Made by a program: the position numbers and the translations under genes. A stretch of DNA of 64,000 nt from Cryoendolithus antarcticus (lineage: Eukaryota > Ascomycota > Dothideomycetes > Cladosporiales > Cladosporiaceae): positions 310,001 through 374,000 of the forward strand of contig NAJO01000027.1 in NCBI GenBank assembly GCA_002077065.1. The letters run 5' to 3'. Of the stretch, positions 20,500 through 31,670 are shown piece after piece. Every line of letters begins with the position of its first letter. Position 1 is the stretch's first letter. The notes under the pieces were generated by a model. The model worked only from the letters and a program-made list of their open reading frames with translations. It did not search any database and was not told the DNA's origin.

Positions 20500-21057
20500 A
20501 TACCAGGGTGGTAGGCTTCTTATAAGAGTCCTAGGTATATAGTCTGAGTATATAGTCCGGTCCATATCAGAAGATGAAGTGAAGCAAGAAGGGTGCACAG
20601 ACGGTGATCATCTGCGGCTCGGATTAAGCGGGCTTCACCTTAAGTGGGCTAATGACTAGCGCATCGTATCGCTGCACGGCGTGCTGCAACGGCGAGAGGA
20701 AGCGAACACATCGACTGACAACAGTCACCCTGCTTACATGCGCGGATGTACCTGCCCATTCTTCACTATCGCTCCTGAGGCAGAGATCGCGCCTCAGCAC
20801 TGTTATCAGCCTCACCACCCTTCAGGCACTGCCTCTCCACGCCGCCTCCGCAGGTCTCAGGCGGAGCAACATCCATCTCCACAGCTGACCATCGCTACAC
20901 TGCACATGACTTGACCACACAAACAGGCACACACTCTATACGCCTTTCGCTTCAGCCAATCTCCGGGTTACCCGATATCCTTTCCCATCACTAATACTGA
21001 GGACGACTATCACTTTGGATGATGCGGCAGACGATGAGCTGAGAGATATCATTCGAG
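20500..21057. other. Intergenic, nothing recognised
   Basis: 558 nt between two plus-strand genes, probably the F-box 3' UTR and the leader of the RING gene. Small frames at 20624-20914 look like chance. Confidence 0.35.
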
Positions 21058-23524
21058 ATGGGTCAAGGCGCCTCACGGCCAGAGAGTGACGGGTTGAGGG
21101 AGGTCAACAGCGGTCATGTCGGCCAAGACACAACACAACGGCAGCGACGGCGGCGGTCTTTGTCCTCAGGTAACATCTTCCATCGACTTGGGGAGATGGG
21201 AGACAGCCAACGCGCTGCCAGCAGTGAAGAGAACGGCGGTCTACTGAGTGGACAGCCTCAGCCTCGCACACCCGCGCGGTCTAGCAGCACTCATCGCCTC
21301 TCGCGTATGCTACATTCACCCTCACAGGATGACGCAGCACCGTCACGACCTTCCGCTTTACAAAGATCGAGAACCACTCTATCACACATGTTCCACGGAC
21401 GGAGAGACGAGGCAGCCAGCAATCGCAACCGAGAGCCACGACCACACGGCATACTGCAGCAGCGATCCTCATACATACGCGCATCTGCTAGGACAGAAGC
21501 ACGCAGCGGCTTCCCACCACCCAGACTCCCCTCCATCGATCAGACATCCACCTTTGATCGCGACATCTTCGGGCCAGCCCAAGAACCTGAGGCATCACAA
21601 CGCTCGACTAGCTCACATCGATTGCAGAACATCAGGTTCAACTCACTTCGGCCAGACCGACCTTTCAGATCGATAACATCATCATTTCGAAGACGCAGGT
21701 CACCTCCACCTTCACCTACGAGGAGACCAACAGGCACGGAGGATCAAGCAACAATGCTGAGTAGGCTGCTTAGTATGGCAGCCTCAGCGACTGCAGCTAC
21801 ACTGATGGGGGATGATCATCAAGCTCTGAGTGAAGCCAGGGAGTTGTCAGGCGGTACTGGGTACGGGGATGTTGGAGGCGCTGGAGAAGATGGAAGCTTT
21901 GATGGGTTCCTGAGAGCTCTGCAGAACGGCAGAATCGCGTCTGCGCTGAGGCAGAGCAGTGATGGACACAGTGAGGGCAACAGCGGTGAGTCGACACAAG
22001 CGGGAGCTCTGAACTTTTTCCGTATGTTCAGGTTCAATTCGTCAAGAGCGAATGGCGCAGATGCGGCTCAGCCAGGACTGCGTGGACAGAGTGCAGAGGA
22101 TTCCGCTGCTGACGGCCGCATGGTGCCGATCATCATTGTGGGCATCCGCTCAATCAACCCGAACTCCAGTACGGGCTCAGGAAGCGCGGTCGATGAGCTG
22201 CCACCCTTCATCGACGCTCTAGGGAACTTTCCCTCACCTCTACCAGCCAACGCGCTTGGAGCGCATGGTCATGACAGCATCGACAGCATCCTACGTCCGC
22301 CCCAGAATGGCACAAGCTTCAGATCGCGGCGCAGAGCGAGCATGGGCGGCTTCGGCATGAATCGCAACCGTATCAATGATCGCTACGATGACCAACGTGA
22401 TCATCGATCACCAGACCGTCGCCGTGAGCGGCCTTGGAGTATCGCCTCCTCGACTTCAGCCCTCGAGCCTCGTCCTCCACCCGCAACACCAGCTTCGCCA
22501 TCTCCAGAGCTTAGTAGGATCTCGAGTCGCAATACCACGCCATCTCATTCGCGCCCGGCTTCGTTCGTCGCCAACAGCCTCCGAGACTTCTCCACTGACT
22601 CGCGGCGGAACTCTGCTCTACACCGCAGCGCTACGAGTCCGCTATCGAGTCACACCGAGGAGACAGTCTCCCTCCACTCGACGCGCAGCTCCGACAACCT
22701 CCTCTCTTCACATTCTCCCCGCTCCCCCTCCCCTTCATTCCGCAACTCACATCGGCGCTCAGATACTGCGCCGAACATTCATTATCCTCGCTTCGCCTCT
22801 GGTCACCCTCGTCGAAACGGCGTCGTAGAGCCAGACAATCTCCCTCCACTTTCGCGAACGAGCACATCCGCCGCTGACAACGAACGCGAGGGCAGGAGAA
22901 GCAGCACTGACAGTCGAAGCTGGATTATCTACGTGCTGGGTGGCAGCTATCCCGAGAATCACCCCATTCTAACAACACCTAGTCTCTTCACTGAGAACCC
23001 GACGTACGAGGATATGATGTTGTTGTCCGCACTACTTGGACCAGCGAAGGCGCCTGTTGCAAGCGAGGAAGACGTGCAGTCTGCTGGTGGCGTGTACGAC
23101 ATCATCGTTGTCGAGCATGCGGAGGATGCAGCAAAGACAGCCGAGTTGGTCGCCGTGGCTACTACAGCACTGGGAGCTGACGAGCCCGAACGTGTGACTC
23201 TCGAGCAAGGGCAACGATGTCTTGTGTGCCTCTCGGATTTCGAGTTCAAGGAGATCGCGAGGCGGCTGGCTAAGTGCGGGCATCTCTATCACCGGGAGTG
23301 CATTGATACGGTAAGTCGTAACACCCTCATCGCGACCCACAGTGAATTCTCAAAGCTAACATCATTCACAGTGGCTCACACAAGGTCGCAACTCCTGCCC
23401 TCTCTGCCGCGGCCAGGGCGTGAATGAGAAGGAGAAGCCTGCAGAAGGAACAGAAGATGCTGCCGCGGGTGCGAGCGCCGAGACCGAGAATGAAGCGCTT
23501 GATGCGGAAGCAGTCGCCGCATAG
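21058..23524 (+). CDS. RING-H2 E3 ubiquitin ligase, probably N-myristoylated
   Basis: Two exons, 21058-23310 and 23372-23524 (61-nt intron, GTAAGT ... TTCACAG), 801 aa. The RING-H2 finger spans residues 721-763 and straddles the intron: CLVC, then CGHLYHREC, then CPLC, a C3H2C3 pattern. Everything before residue 640 is Ser/Arg/Pro-rich and disordered, with many SP and RRxS sites, suggesting heavy phosphorylation. The N terminus MGQGASRP is a textbook N-myristoylation signal (Gly2, Ser6), which would tether the ligase to a membrane. The acidic C-terminal tail is rich in Glu/Ala. Similar fungal proteins are annotated only as RING finger proteins, and the substrate is unknown. Confidence 0.87.
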
Positions 23525-24122
23525 CTTGCTTAGGCGGCTGCTGAGCGTTGAAGGCGACTTGGAACTCCTGCTGAGGATACAGACTATGGTGGATGATCAA
23601 TTGGCGGGCGTACAAGTGAGGCATTGGGGCGGGTATGTTTATATGGGTTCATCCCAGGTGACAGGCACGACGGTACAGACATCGAGGTAGCTTGGAGTTG
23701 GGCGGTCTTGGGACGGGGTTTCGACGGCCATGAGACGCGATGACTGATGATGAACAACAACACTTTGCATCTTTGGGAGGCGGGGGAGCGATGGTGCTTG
23801 GCGAGTAGCGCTACAGATATCGTAATGCACATGATGCGACAGCTTTTCGCTTCCACCTCTCATCTCATTGATGTATGTATAAAGCTTCGTGGTGCTCCTA
23901 TTCTGGCTGGTCGATTAGACTTTGATGGCCCATGCCGAGTACCCGACCACATCATCTCGTGTTATGAGCTACAAGGACGACATTTCTTTGACTGCTGGAC
24001 ATGGCCTAGAGATGACTTCTTTCAGTCATGAAGCCCTAGACAACGCGTTGGATGCGGCTACAATGAATTCGACGGACAGACTGGAGTTGGAGCTGATGAT
24101 ATGCACTTAGCGTAAGGAAACG
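23525..24122. other. Intergenic, nothing recognised
   Basis: 598 nt between two plus-strand genes. The 94-codon frame at 23747-24031 and overlapping minus frames have no recognisable feature. Confidence 0.35.
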
Positions 24123-26012
24123 ATGCTGTCTCTTGTATTGATCTTGGCTCTGCTCTCAAGTGTCATCTTAGCAGTATTCGCTCAAGGGTCTCCACCACAA
24201 TTCGATGTCACGCTAGACTCTGGAACCGAGGGCTCCTATCCTATCCATGGTTTCCATTCCTCTCCCCTCCGTTCCCCCAAAGTCCAATTTGCGAAATGGT
24301 CGCCACTATGCTTCTCCCCTACCTCTCACCTCTTCCTCACACCGAAGGGACACAAGATCAAGTCCCCCGGCCCCATGATCCTAGATCCCCAGGGCGAGCT
24401 GGTCTGGATGCACCATTTTGATAACGCTTTCGGAGGCCAAGCCTACAATCTTCAAGTCCAGACCTGGAAAGGCGAGAAGGTCCTCACGTTCTGGCTCGGC
24501 GACGACAGGATTCGAGGGCATGGCAGTGGGGAGTGGTGGGTTCTGGATCATCGTTATGAGGTAGTGGCGAGAGTCGGAGGAGGGGAGAAGGGGAGGGGAG
24601 TGGATTTACATGAATTTACTATTCTGCCTGGTGGGACTGCGTTGGTGATTGTCTTCGAGGTTGTCAATTTCGACGTTCGGCCTGCCGGGAGGAGGTTCAA
24701 CGATGTCTGGAATCAGTTTATCTGGGATTGCGTCGTTCGGGAGATTCGATTGGAGGGCGGCGAGACGGTGTGGGAGTGGAGGGCTAGTGAGCACTTGGAG
24801 TTGAGGGCTAGCTATAAGCCGCTGGTTGGTTTGAACGATGGGACGGCGGATAGTCCGTATGATCCGTGGCATCTCAATTCCGTGGAGAAGGACGCAGCTG
24901 GCAATTACCTAATGAGTGCGAGGTATACCCACGCGGTGTACTACATCTGCGGAAAGACCGGCGAGCTTCTCTGGATTCTAGGCGGTAAGAACAACACTTT
25001 CGCCGATCTATCCAGTGGCGATGCGTTGAACTTCGCCTGGCAGCACGACGCTCGCTGGGTAGACCATGGACCGTTCAAAGACTTCTACAAACCGCCGGAG
25101 AGAGTCGAGGGGCAGACAGTAAGGCTCATGTCGCTCTTTGATAACGCGGCAGAGGACTGGGATTACAAGTACGGGCCCGATAACGCTCGGGGCATGCTGC
25201 TAGAGCTCACCTTCGCATGGCCTCTGCCTGCCATATCTACGCTTGTCCCAGCTCCCGACCGCGGCGCGACTCCGATCCTGTCCTCTCTGAGCGTTGCGGA
25301 CATAGCTAAGGTCGCCGCGATCAGCCGACTCTCCCACCCATACTCAGTCCGCGTGCTGAATACCTATACCAACCACCTCGCCCCTCGCTCATCTTCCCAA
25401 GGCTCCCTCCAGCTCCTCACCTCGCCCTTCCCGCACTTGCTAATGGGCCACGGCATCAACGCCATCGTCTCCACATTCCACCCCAACGGCACTCTGATCT
25501 GCGACTTACGCTTCAGCGCCTCTTCGGCTTGGGAGAAAGCCGATGCGCAGAGCTATCGCGCTTACGAGTACGAGGGCTGGGTGGGAAAGCCGAAGTGGAA
25601 GCCTGCTGCAAAGAGGAACGGCGGGAAAGTGTGGGTGAGCTGGAATGGTGCGACTGAGGTCAGGAGCTGGGTGTTGCAGGCTTGGGACGAGAGGGAAGGG
25701 AGATGGAGGGAGGTGCTCGAGGTGGAGAAGACGGGGTTCGAAACGACGATAGATGTGCCGGAAGAGTGGCGACGCGCAAACAAGCTGAGGGTGCTGGCCG
25801 TCGACGGGGATCTGGGGGAGATGGCCGGCGGGGTTACTGAAGTGCTACACAGAGGGTTCGTTGACACTGCCACGCTTGGGCACGTGGAGGAGGCCAGGAG
25901 TTGGAGAGGTGCACTTCTGCTGGCGGCGCTGGTCGGCATTGCGTACCTCATCACAAGCCGTCTACGGAGGCGACTTCGAGGGAGGCAGACGAGGGAATGG
26001 AAGCTCCCTTGA
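24123..26012 (+). CDS. Arylsulfotransferase-like membrane protein
   Basis: Intronless, 629 aa. A signal peptide covers residues 1-21 (LVLILALLSSVILAVFAQG). A beta-propeller-like arylsulfotransferase (ASST/PF14269 type) region of about 60-470 includes GPMILDPQGELVWMH, GEWWVLDHRYEVVA and DLHEFTILPGGTALV. It continues with DPWHLNSVEKDAAGNYLMSARYT split by the strand layout, then GELLWILGG and QHDARW. A single C-terminal membrane helix (GALLLAALVGIAYL) is followed by an Arg-rich cytoplasmic tail. Bacterial ASSTs transfer sulfate between phenols. The fungal group is uncharacterised, and I cannot confirm the active His. The topology places the domain in the ER/vacuole lumen or outside the cell. Confidence 0.83.
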   Translation: MLSLVLILALLSSVILAVFAQGSPPQFDVTLDSGTEGSYPIHGFHSSPLRSPKVQFAKWSPLCFSPTSHLFLTPKGHKIKSPGPMILDPQGELVWMHHFDNAFGGQAYNLQVQTWKGEKVLTFWLGDDRIRGHGSGEWWVLDHRYEVVARVGGGEKGRGVDLHEFTILPGGTALVIVFEVVNFDVRPAGRRFNDVWNQFIWDCVVREIRLEGGETVWEWRASEHLELRASYKPLVGLNDGTADSPYDPWHLNSVEKDAAGNYLMSARYTHAVYYICGKTGELLWILGGKNNTFADLSSGDALNFAWQHDARWVDHGPFKDFYKPPERVEGQTVRLMSLFDNAAEDWDYKYGPDNARGMLLELTFAWPLPAISTLVPAPDRGATPILSSLSVADIAKVAAISRLSHPYSVRVLNTYTNHLAPRSSSQGSLQLLTSPFPHLLMGHGINAIVSTFHPNGTLICDLRFSASSAWEKADAQSYRAYEYEGWVGKPKWKPAAKRNGGKVWVSWNGATEVRSWVLQAWDEREGRWREVLEVEKTGFETTIDVPEEWRRANKLRVLAVDGDLGEMAGGVTEVLHRGFVDTATLGHVEEARSWRGALLLAALVGIAYLITSRLRRRLRGRQTREWKLP

Positions 26013-26462
26013 GATGTCTGAAGGGACGAAATTTCAACAAGCCCTACAAGCTCACCATTTAGATGTGAGCTGAAATAACAGGTCCGAGAGCCGTGCCAGC
26101 GTCGCCATGCAGTCTAATGCCGCTGAAGTCAGCTCGGAGTGTGGTGACACAACCTTCCAACCGACATGGAGAAGGAACGCGCATGGAAGCGGAACTCGGC
26201 AAGAGAGAAAGGTCCGCAGTCAGAAGGCGAAGAGGAGACGTCGAAGGAAGCAGTAGAAAGAGTCTTGAAGTTCAAAGTCGCAAGCCTAGGTATCCGCGCC
26301 CCCAAACGCCACAATAGGGCCAAATCTCGAATGCCCAACCGTGAGAGGTCCTTCTCTGTACGAACTTCCGCCGCGATGGACACAGACTGGGGCCAGCATC
26401 TCCTCCAGCCTTACCGCCCTCGCGCGCCGGACATTCAGCGACCCACGATCCACTTCGCAGCT
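26013..26462. other. Intergenic between convergent genes, nothing certain
   Basis: 450 nt with a plus frame at 26166-26570 and a minus frame at 26129-26383, neither with a proper start and recognisable domain. Probably the 3' UTRs of the flanking convergent genes. Confidence 0.35.
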
Positions 26463-27854
26463 CTACTCCCCAACAACAACCCTCTTCATCATACACTCAA
26501 TCAACTTCTGATACATCCGCGGCGCTTGGAACCTTGGGAACTGAATAGCCTCCGCAAGGTAATCCGGTAGAATCTCAATCAAATCCGCATCCCGTCCCTC
26601 ATCAAGCATGGGCTCGTACTCGAACTCAATGTCATCGTGACTCTGGGTTGCGCCAGGGGTGGTGGTCGCGCTGCCATCGGGTGCGATGGTGATGTGGAAG
26701 TGGAGGGCTGGCAAAGGAGGTTAGTAAGGGTGGGAATGAGGGGGGAGGAAAAGGAGAGGGGTGGGGTGATACGCACTGCCGTTGCGGCCGGTTTGGAGGC
26801 AATCGTACTCGTCGCCTTCGTCGCGGCGTTTGATGTTGCGGATTAGCAGGCCAGTCATGTCGGCGTAGAGGTTCTCCTTCATCTTTGCGTCGCGCATGGC
26901 TTCTGTGGCGTTCACAGGTACCGCTCTGGCCGCGCTCGCAGCTGCGACCTTCGCCTCTAGCGCCTTGACTTCATTTAGGTGCGTCTTCACCTCAGCAGAC
27001 GACTCGGCAATCCGTGCCCGGAGCTCACTATTCTCCTTCTCCAGCCTCTCAGCCTTCTCCCGCTCTTTCACCACAGCCTTCTCCTCCGCCGCCGACACTC
27101 CACTCCCCTTGCCAGCTTTCTTCAACTCCGCGACCTCCTTCCTCAGACTCTCGATCAATGCCTCCGCGCTCTTGGCCTTCTCATCACTAACCCGCTTCAG
27201 CTTCTCGAAATTCGTCTCCGCGTTCGAACTCCCCAGCGCCTGCAAATTCTGGTACTTCAGACTCAAATTCTCGTACTTGCGCGTGATATCATTGAGCTGC
27301 CGGCGAAGCTGTGGGTCCCCGCCGCGACGCTCGCGCTCAGTGCCAGAAGCGCTGTTACTCCGGTCCCTAGGCGCTGGGTGCCCAGCCGTCACCGATGTCG
27401 CCCGCACAGAAGCCCTCGGCTGCAGAGATGTCTGCCGCACAGCAGGTAAAGGCGCGACGGCGTCCTCCATACTGTGCTCCGCCTCCCCCTCCTCTTCAAC
27501 AGGATCCGCCTGCGTCTCCGGAATGACCTTCTCCGCCGCCCGTCTCGTGCGCTTCGCTGCAGGCTTCTTGGCAGCCATCTCTACCACATCCGTCTCCTCG
27601 TCCTGCAGATTCGTGCGGTCTTTCAGCGCCTGTGCAGGCGTCTTGCGTTTCGTCGCGCCCTTGGCGGTAGTAGTTTTGCGCATGGCTGTGTGGAATTTCG
27701 TCGCCTTTAGAGTATTGAGTGTCTGGCGGCGGTTGGCGGCACTCGAGATGGCGGCGACTGTTGCGAGGTCGTCTTCGGAGTCGGGAGATTGATCTGGGTG
27801 GGTAGGTGGGGGGAGGGTCGTGGTTGCTACTGTTGTTGAGGCGCGGGCGGGCAT
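26463..27854 (-). CDS. PCS1: Monopolin subunit Pcs1/Csm1
   Basis: Two exons, 26777-27854 and 26463-26707, with a 69-nt intron (GTGCGT ... TTTGCCAG), 440 aa. The N-terminal 170 residues are basic and disordered with KKPAAKRTRR as a nuclear signal. A coiled coil runs from about 180 to 330 (QLRRQLNDITRKYENLSLKY onward). The C-terminal globular domain has the Csm1/Pcs1 signature: MKENLYADMTGLLIRNIKR, TLHFHITIA, FEYEPMLD, and YLAEAIQFPR. Pcs1 with Mde4 forms the monopolin clamp that keeps kinetochores from merotelic attachment and also acts at rDNA. The ATG at 27854 is the start; the open frame to 28058 lacks an in-frame ATG before it. Confidence 0.87.
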
Positions 27855-28155
27855 TGGGTGGGCGCACTTGGTGTAAGATTTGCGCTTGAAGTGCGCAATA
27901 TCCTTTGCAGTAATGCGATAACGGCACAGCAAGTAAGATCTACGATATGCAATGCTGGGATGTTCAGTCTGCGGTGGTGGCACGTGTGTTGTGACGCGAA
28001 AAGCGCGTTGGTAAACACCGGGTTCTCGGAGAAACTCGATCCGAAGTAGATATGCCAAGCCCTTGTTCCTAGTGCCTCATCTATCGCTAAAGTCTAGCAC
28101 AAGTCGCCTCTGATGTTCCTCCATCTCACTCCAGTGCCCATCGCAGCACTCAGGC
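27855..28155. other. Intergenic, nothing recognised
   Basis: 301 nt between the Glo3 stop and the Pcs1 start, both on the minus strand. Nothing further seen. Confidence 0.35.
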
Positions 28156-29960
28156 CTACCCATTCAAGTACCTCCTCACCGCCCCCTGCAGTCCTTTCGC
28201 CCCTTCACCTAGCATAGCACCCAGGTTCTCCAGGTCATCGCCTGCAGTGATCCCAAACTTCCTGACGAAGTCCTTGGCTGCGGTCTCCAGATCGCCGTAC
28301 TCTCCTGCTCCACCTTCTCCAGCCTCCTCCTCAGGCCGCCCAAAGTAAGCGTTCGAGGAGATCGCGCTAGAGCCAGAGAAGTTCTCGAGTCGTTGCTTCG
28401 CTTCAGTTTGTACCGAGGGGTCGAAAGTACCTTTGCCGAAGAACTCGTCTGAGGAGATGCCTTTTTGCTGGCCGAACTTTTCGCGGGCGAAGCGCTCTGA
28501 ATCATCTGAAGTGTTTCGTCAGTATAAGCCTGCCCGTGGTGGATATCTTGGCGAGCTCACCTTGCACTGGCGCACGACTCATAGCCCCGAACCCCATGGC
28601 CTTCTGCGCGGGCTTCCCAGCAGCAGCTCCTCCTCCACCTCCCACCTGCCCGAACCCAAGCTTTCTCACACTCGTCTGTAAACTCTCCACACTGTCGGCC
28701 CCTCTCCCAGCTGTGCTCCCGAATCCCCCAGCTTTCGGCGGACTTATCGGCGTAGGCTGTAGTATCGTAGTTTTGCTCTCTGTCTGCGCAGCTGGAATTG
28801 CAGCGACGGGCGCACTCTCCTCATCAGGATCATACCCGAGCTTCTCCTTCCGCTCTGCCTCCTCCCGCGCCTTCTTCTCGGCTGCGTCAAAGTCCAGCAG
28901 ACTTGCATCCACTTTCTTCGCGCCCAGCTTGGCTTTCTTCGCACCGAGGATGTGCGCTTTAGGTTTACTTGAGACGGCAGTCTTGCGTAGCGCAGAGGAG
29001 GAAGTTGTGCGTGTTGTTGATGGGGCGACGGGTGCGTCTGTCGGTGCTAGAGGTGATTTTGGACGTGCTGTGCCATTGCCGTTTGCGTTCGCGCTAAGGA
29101 AAGGTGATGCTGTGCGGCCTATGCCAGGTGTGCCAGTTCGAGATGGAGGATTGCTGGGTCGTTTGATCGAGGGCTTGTCCCACGAGGAGAAGAAGTCATC
29201 CTCGCCACCTGCGGGTGTGTTGGTGCCTGTACCTTCGCTCTCTTCGCTGCCGTCTTCTACGACAACGCTCTCTGGGTTTCTATTCGCATGTCAGCTATGC
29301 TCCGCCGCGTTGATCGCGACTCATGAGGATATGCGTACTTCCTGATGTCCGCCTCCACCCTCCTCGCAAGCTCGTCCTTGTACTTCGTCGCCGCTGTGCT
29401 GGTGTACTTTGTCTTGGGATCCTTACTCGCAAGCGCCGCACTCCCACCATGGGTCTGAAAGTACTTCGTCGCACTCTCGTTGCCACCGACTTTCATCCGC
29501 CGCAGTTGATCCCATTGCCATTCTGTCGCAAAAGTTAGTCGCTGCCGATCTATCCCCCTAACGCTCTCCGTAACCCTCATCCCATCCACCTCCGTCCTCC
29601 CCCGTTGTCGATAGGTTCCCCTTTCCAAACTCCTCAACTTCACTCTACCATGCCGGCGCCCTATACCACACCCTTGTCTCTCATCCGTGCTACAGTCTCC
29701 TGTTCTCTTCACCTCGGAGATATTGAGATCCACTTACGATCAAGGTTCACACTCTTAACAAAACTAATATGCACCCCCAAATTCCTATGATTCGCCGAGC
29801 AGTCCAGACAAAGATAAATACTGAACGGTATGCTCGACCAAGTAGGATTTTGTGCGCCGCAGTCGAAACAGATTTTATTGGCGTTACTCCGTTTCAGCTG
29901 GCCAAAGAGGGATGTGCTGAAGGACTTGGGCGCCATGGCGGGATTGGGGGTTGTAGACAT
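28156..29960 (-). CDS. GLO3: ArfGAP Glo3 (ArfGAP2/3 family)
   Basis: Four exons, 29738-29960, 29339-29522, 28561-29279 and 28156-28505, in phase, 491 aa, close to yeast Glo3. The ArfGAP zinc finger is CFDC...CLDC, with Cys31, 34, 51 and 54 and 16 residues between the pairs. [11 protein letters not shown] follows, and Arg59 is the probable catalytic arginine. [17 protein letters not shown] completes the domain in exon 2. The C-terminal part has the Glo3 regulatory motif features: [20 protein letters not shown] and SSNAYFGR. It stimulates GTP hydrolysis by Arf1 on COPI vesicles at the Golgi. The start at 29960 could instead be the ATG at 29936. Intron 1 is unusually long, 215 nt, against 55-59 for the others. 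Confidence 0.92.
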
Positions 29961-30470
29961 CGTGACGGAGTTGTGTGGAGTAGGAAGGGGAGCGATGAGG
30001 AGAGCGGGATTGGAGGGGGGTGTAAGAGGGAGTATGTGAGGATGTGAAGGATGGGGGACATGGACTGGACAAATACAAGTGTTGTGAAGTGGTTGGTCTG
30101 TGCTTACGTGTACTTTTGGCATGGGGACATTCTTTGTGCTTAGGGGCCTCGGTCAGTACATGCATTCACGATAGCAGCATCGAGAAGAAGCAATATTGAG
30201 GACTCGAGTGACAGAGCAAGCATGGAGTATAACGCAGTGTCTCGTCGTCTTGTATCAGTCGTCGCTGCTGTCTCTGCCAGCGCCCTGCTAATCTATGATC
30301 TGTACATCCATAAAGAGAGTCTGCATACTGTGCGCTGCAAGCTCTGTACGCCAAAGGGGTATCGTTCGCAATCCCATCTAAACCTTGCATGCATCCAGTC
30401 CCGCGCTCTCTCAGTTCCGTTCACCACACGCCCGTCAAGTAACCGCCATTCACGGCCACGCCACCAAGAA
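29961..30470. other. Intergenic, nothing recognised
   Basis: 510 nt between two minus-strand genes, the orphan's 3' flank and the Glo3 promoter. Short frames on both strands look like chance. Confidence 0.35.
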
Positions 30471-31670
30471 TTACCACCCGTCCATATCATCATCATCCAT
30501 TCCAGCTCCCTCAACATCCACCTTCGTGCCCAACGCCTGCTGCCCCTGCCTGATCAACGCTTCCATCCTTCGTCCCATGCTTCCCATCACCCTCTCCGCA
30601 GCTTTCTCTTCTCGCACACGCTTCTTCACGAACTTCTCCGCATCTGGACTAAGCTCTGCTGCACCACCGAGACTGTGCCTCGAGCTCGGTCTAGCAGCTG
30701 TTGCTAACCGCGCAGGGCTGCCGGTATGTGAGATAATTGAGCTTTGGCGACGGACAGGCGCGGCGAGGATACTTCGGCGACTTGATACGCGGGATGCGAG
30801 ACTTGGCCGTGGAGCTGTTTTGCGTTTCGGACTTGTGCTTTCCGCAAGATCGGGTGTATTGACCACAACCCAGGAGTCACGATCAGTCTGTCGTCGCTTG
30901 ATGGCGGGTCTAGCTAGAGCGGAAGAAGGTGGCGACATCGGGTTATCCTGTTCGAAGTCTCCTAGGAACTCGTCGGATCGCCAGGAGCCAGGCAAGGGGG
31001 TGGATGCCTTCTCGTGTGAGAAGGCGGGAGCACCAATTGCCCAAGGAGAGGCGTCGGAGAGAGTATATGTCCTTCCGCCGCCTGCGATGAAGCCTGTAAA
31101 AACTGTCGTGCCGAAAGTGAATGCTTTCCCCACCAGCCCGAATGCGAAGCGCGTCCAGCTTTGCGACTGCCCGTTTGGTGATGAGTGCATTCGCGCTGCG
31201 CCATTTCGTTCCCGCGCTAGGGCGCCCGTGATCGTCGCGCTGTGACTGTAAGAGCTCGTCCTAGGAACCAGCCGCCGCCGCGCATCGATGTCTTGCTCTA
31301 TGGGTGTCTCCCATGTGGCATGTGCCAGCAGACCAGGGGTGTCGAAGCCGCCTGCTAGTCTGTACCGCTCGTTGACGGGTGCCGTGCTAGCTCCAATTCC
31401 GCTGCTTGACAAGTCCACACTGCTTGCTACCGCATCCTCTCCTCGTGACCAAGCTCGCGTGAGCACATCTGCCTGTGGGTTCCCGTGCGAGGAGTCTGGT
31501 CTTGCGCGCTTCCGCCCTCCATTGCCGTACGAGAAGTAGTCTGCTGATGTCGCGTATGTGGGGGTAGCTGAGATCGAGGCGGGCGATTTGGGAGGGAGGA
31601 AGAGATGCGCATTCGGTCCTCTAGCCGGCGAGAAGTAGTCTTGCGATGGGGGTGGAGAGGGGAGGGCCAT
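30471..31670 (-). CDS. Hypothetical protein with one hydrophobic segment
   Basis: Intronless, 399 aa from the ATG at 31670; the frame is open above it but without a better start. I cannot name a family. The protein is mostly disordered and Ser/Pro/Arg-rich. Around residues 170-195 a glycine- and phenylalanine-rich hydrophobic stretch (RFAFGLVGKAFTFGTTVF...) could be a membrane or amphipathic helix. Then come GGRTYTLSDASPWAIG and the acidic DEFLGDFEQDNPMSPPSSA. The C terminus has a charged helix (EKFVKKRVREEKAAERVMG) and an Asp-rich end, DDDDMDGW. KRRQTDRDSWVVV looks like a phosphorylation-prone linker. The regular motifs suggest a conserved fungal orphan. Confidence 0.6.
   Translation of the reverse strand: MALPSPPPSQDYFSPARGPNAHLFLPPKSPASISATPTYATSADYFSYGNGGRKRARPDSSHGNPQADVLTRAWSRGEDAVASSVDLSSSGIGASTAPVNERYRLAGGFDTPGLLAHATWETPIEQDIDARRRLVPRTSSYSHSATITGALARERNGAARMHSSPNGQSQSWTRFAFGLVGKAFTFGTTVFTGFIAGGGRTYTLSDASPWAIGAPAFSHEKASTPLPGSWRSDEFLGDFEQDNPMSPPSSALARPAIKRRQTDRDSWVVVNTPDLAESTSPKRKTAPRPSLASRVSSRRSILAAPVRRQSSIISHTGSPARLATAARPSSRHSLGGAAELSPDAEKFVKKRVREEKAAERVMGSMGRRMEALIRQGQQALGTKVDVEGAGMDDDDMDGW

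Noticed and set aside
26896..27792. 298-codon plus frame opposite PCS1
   Set aside because: Antisense to the coiled coil; Ser/Phe/Ala-rich shadow with no motif.
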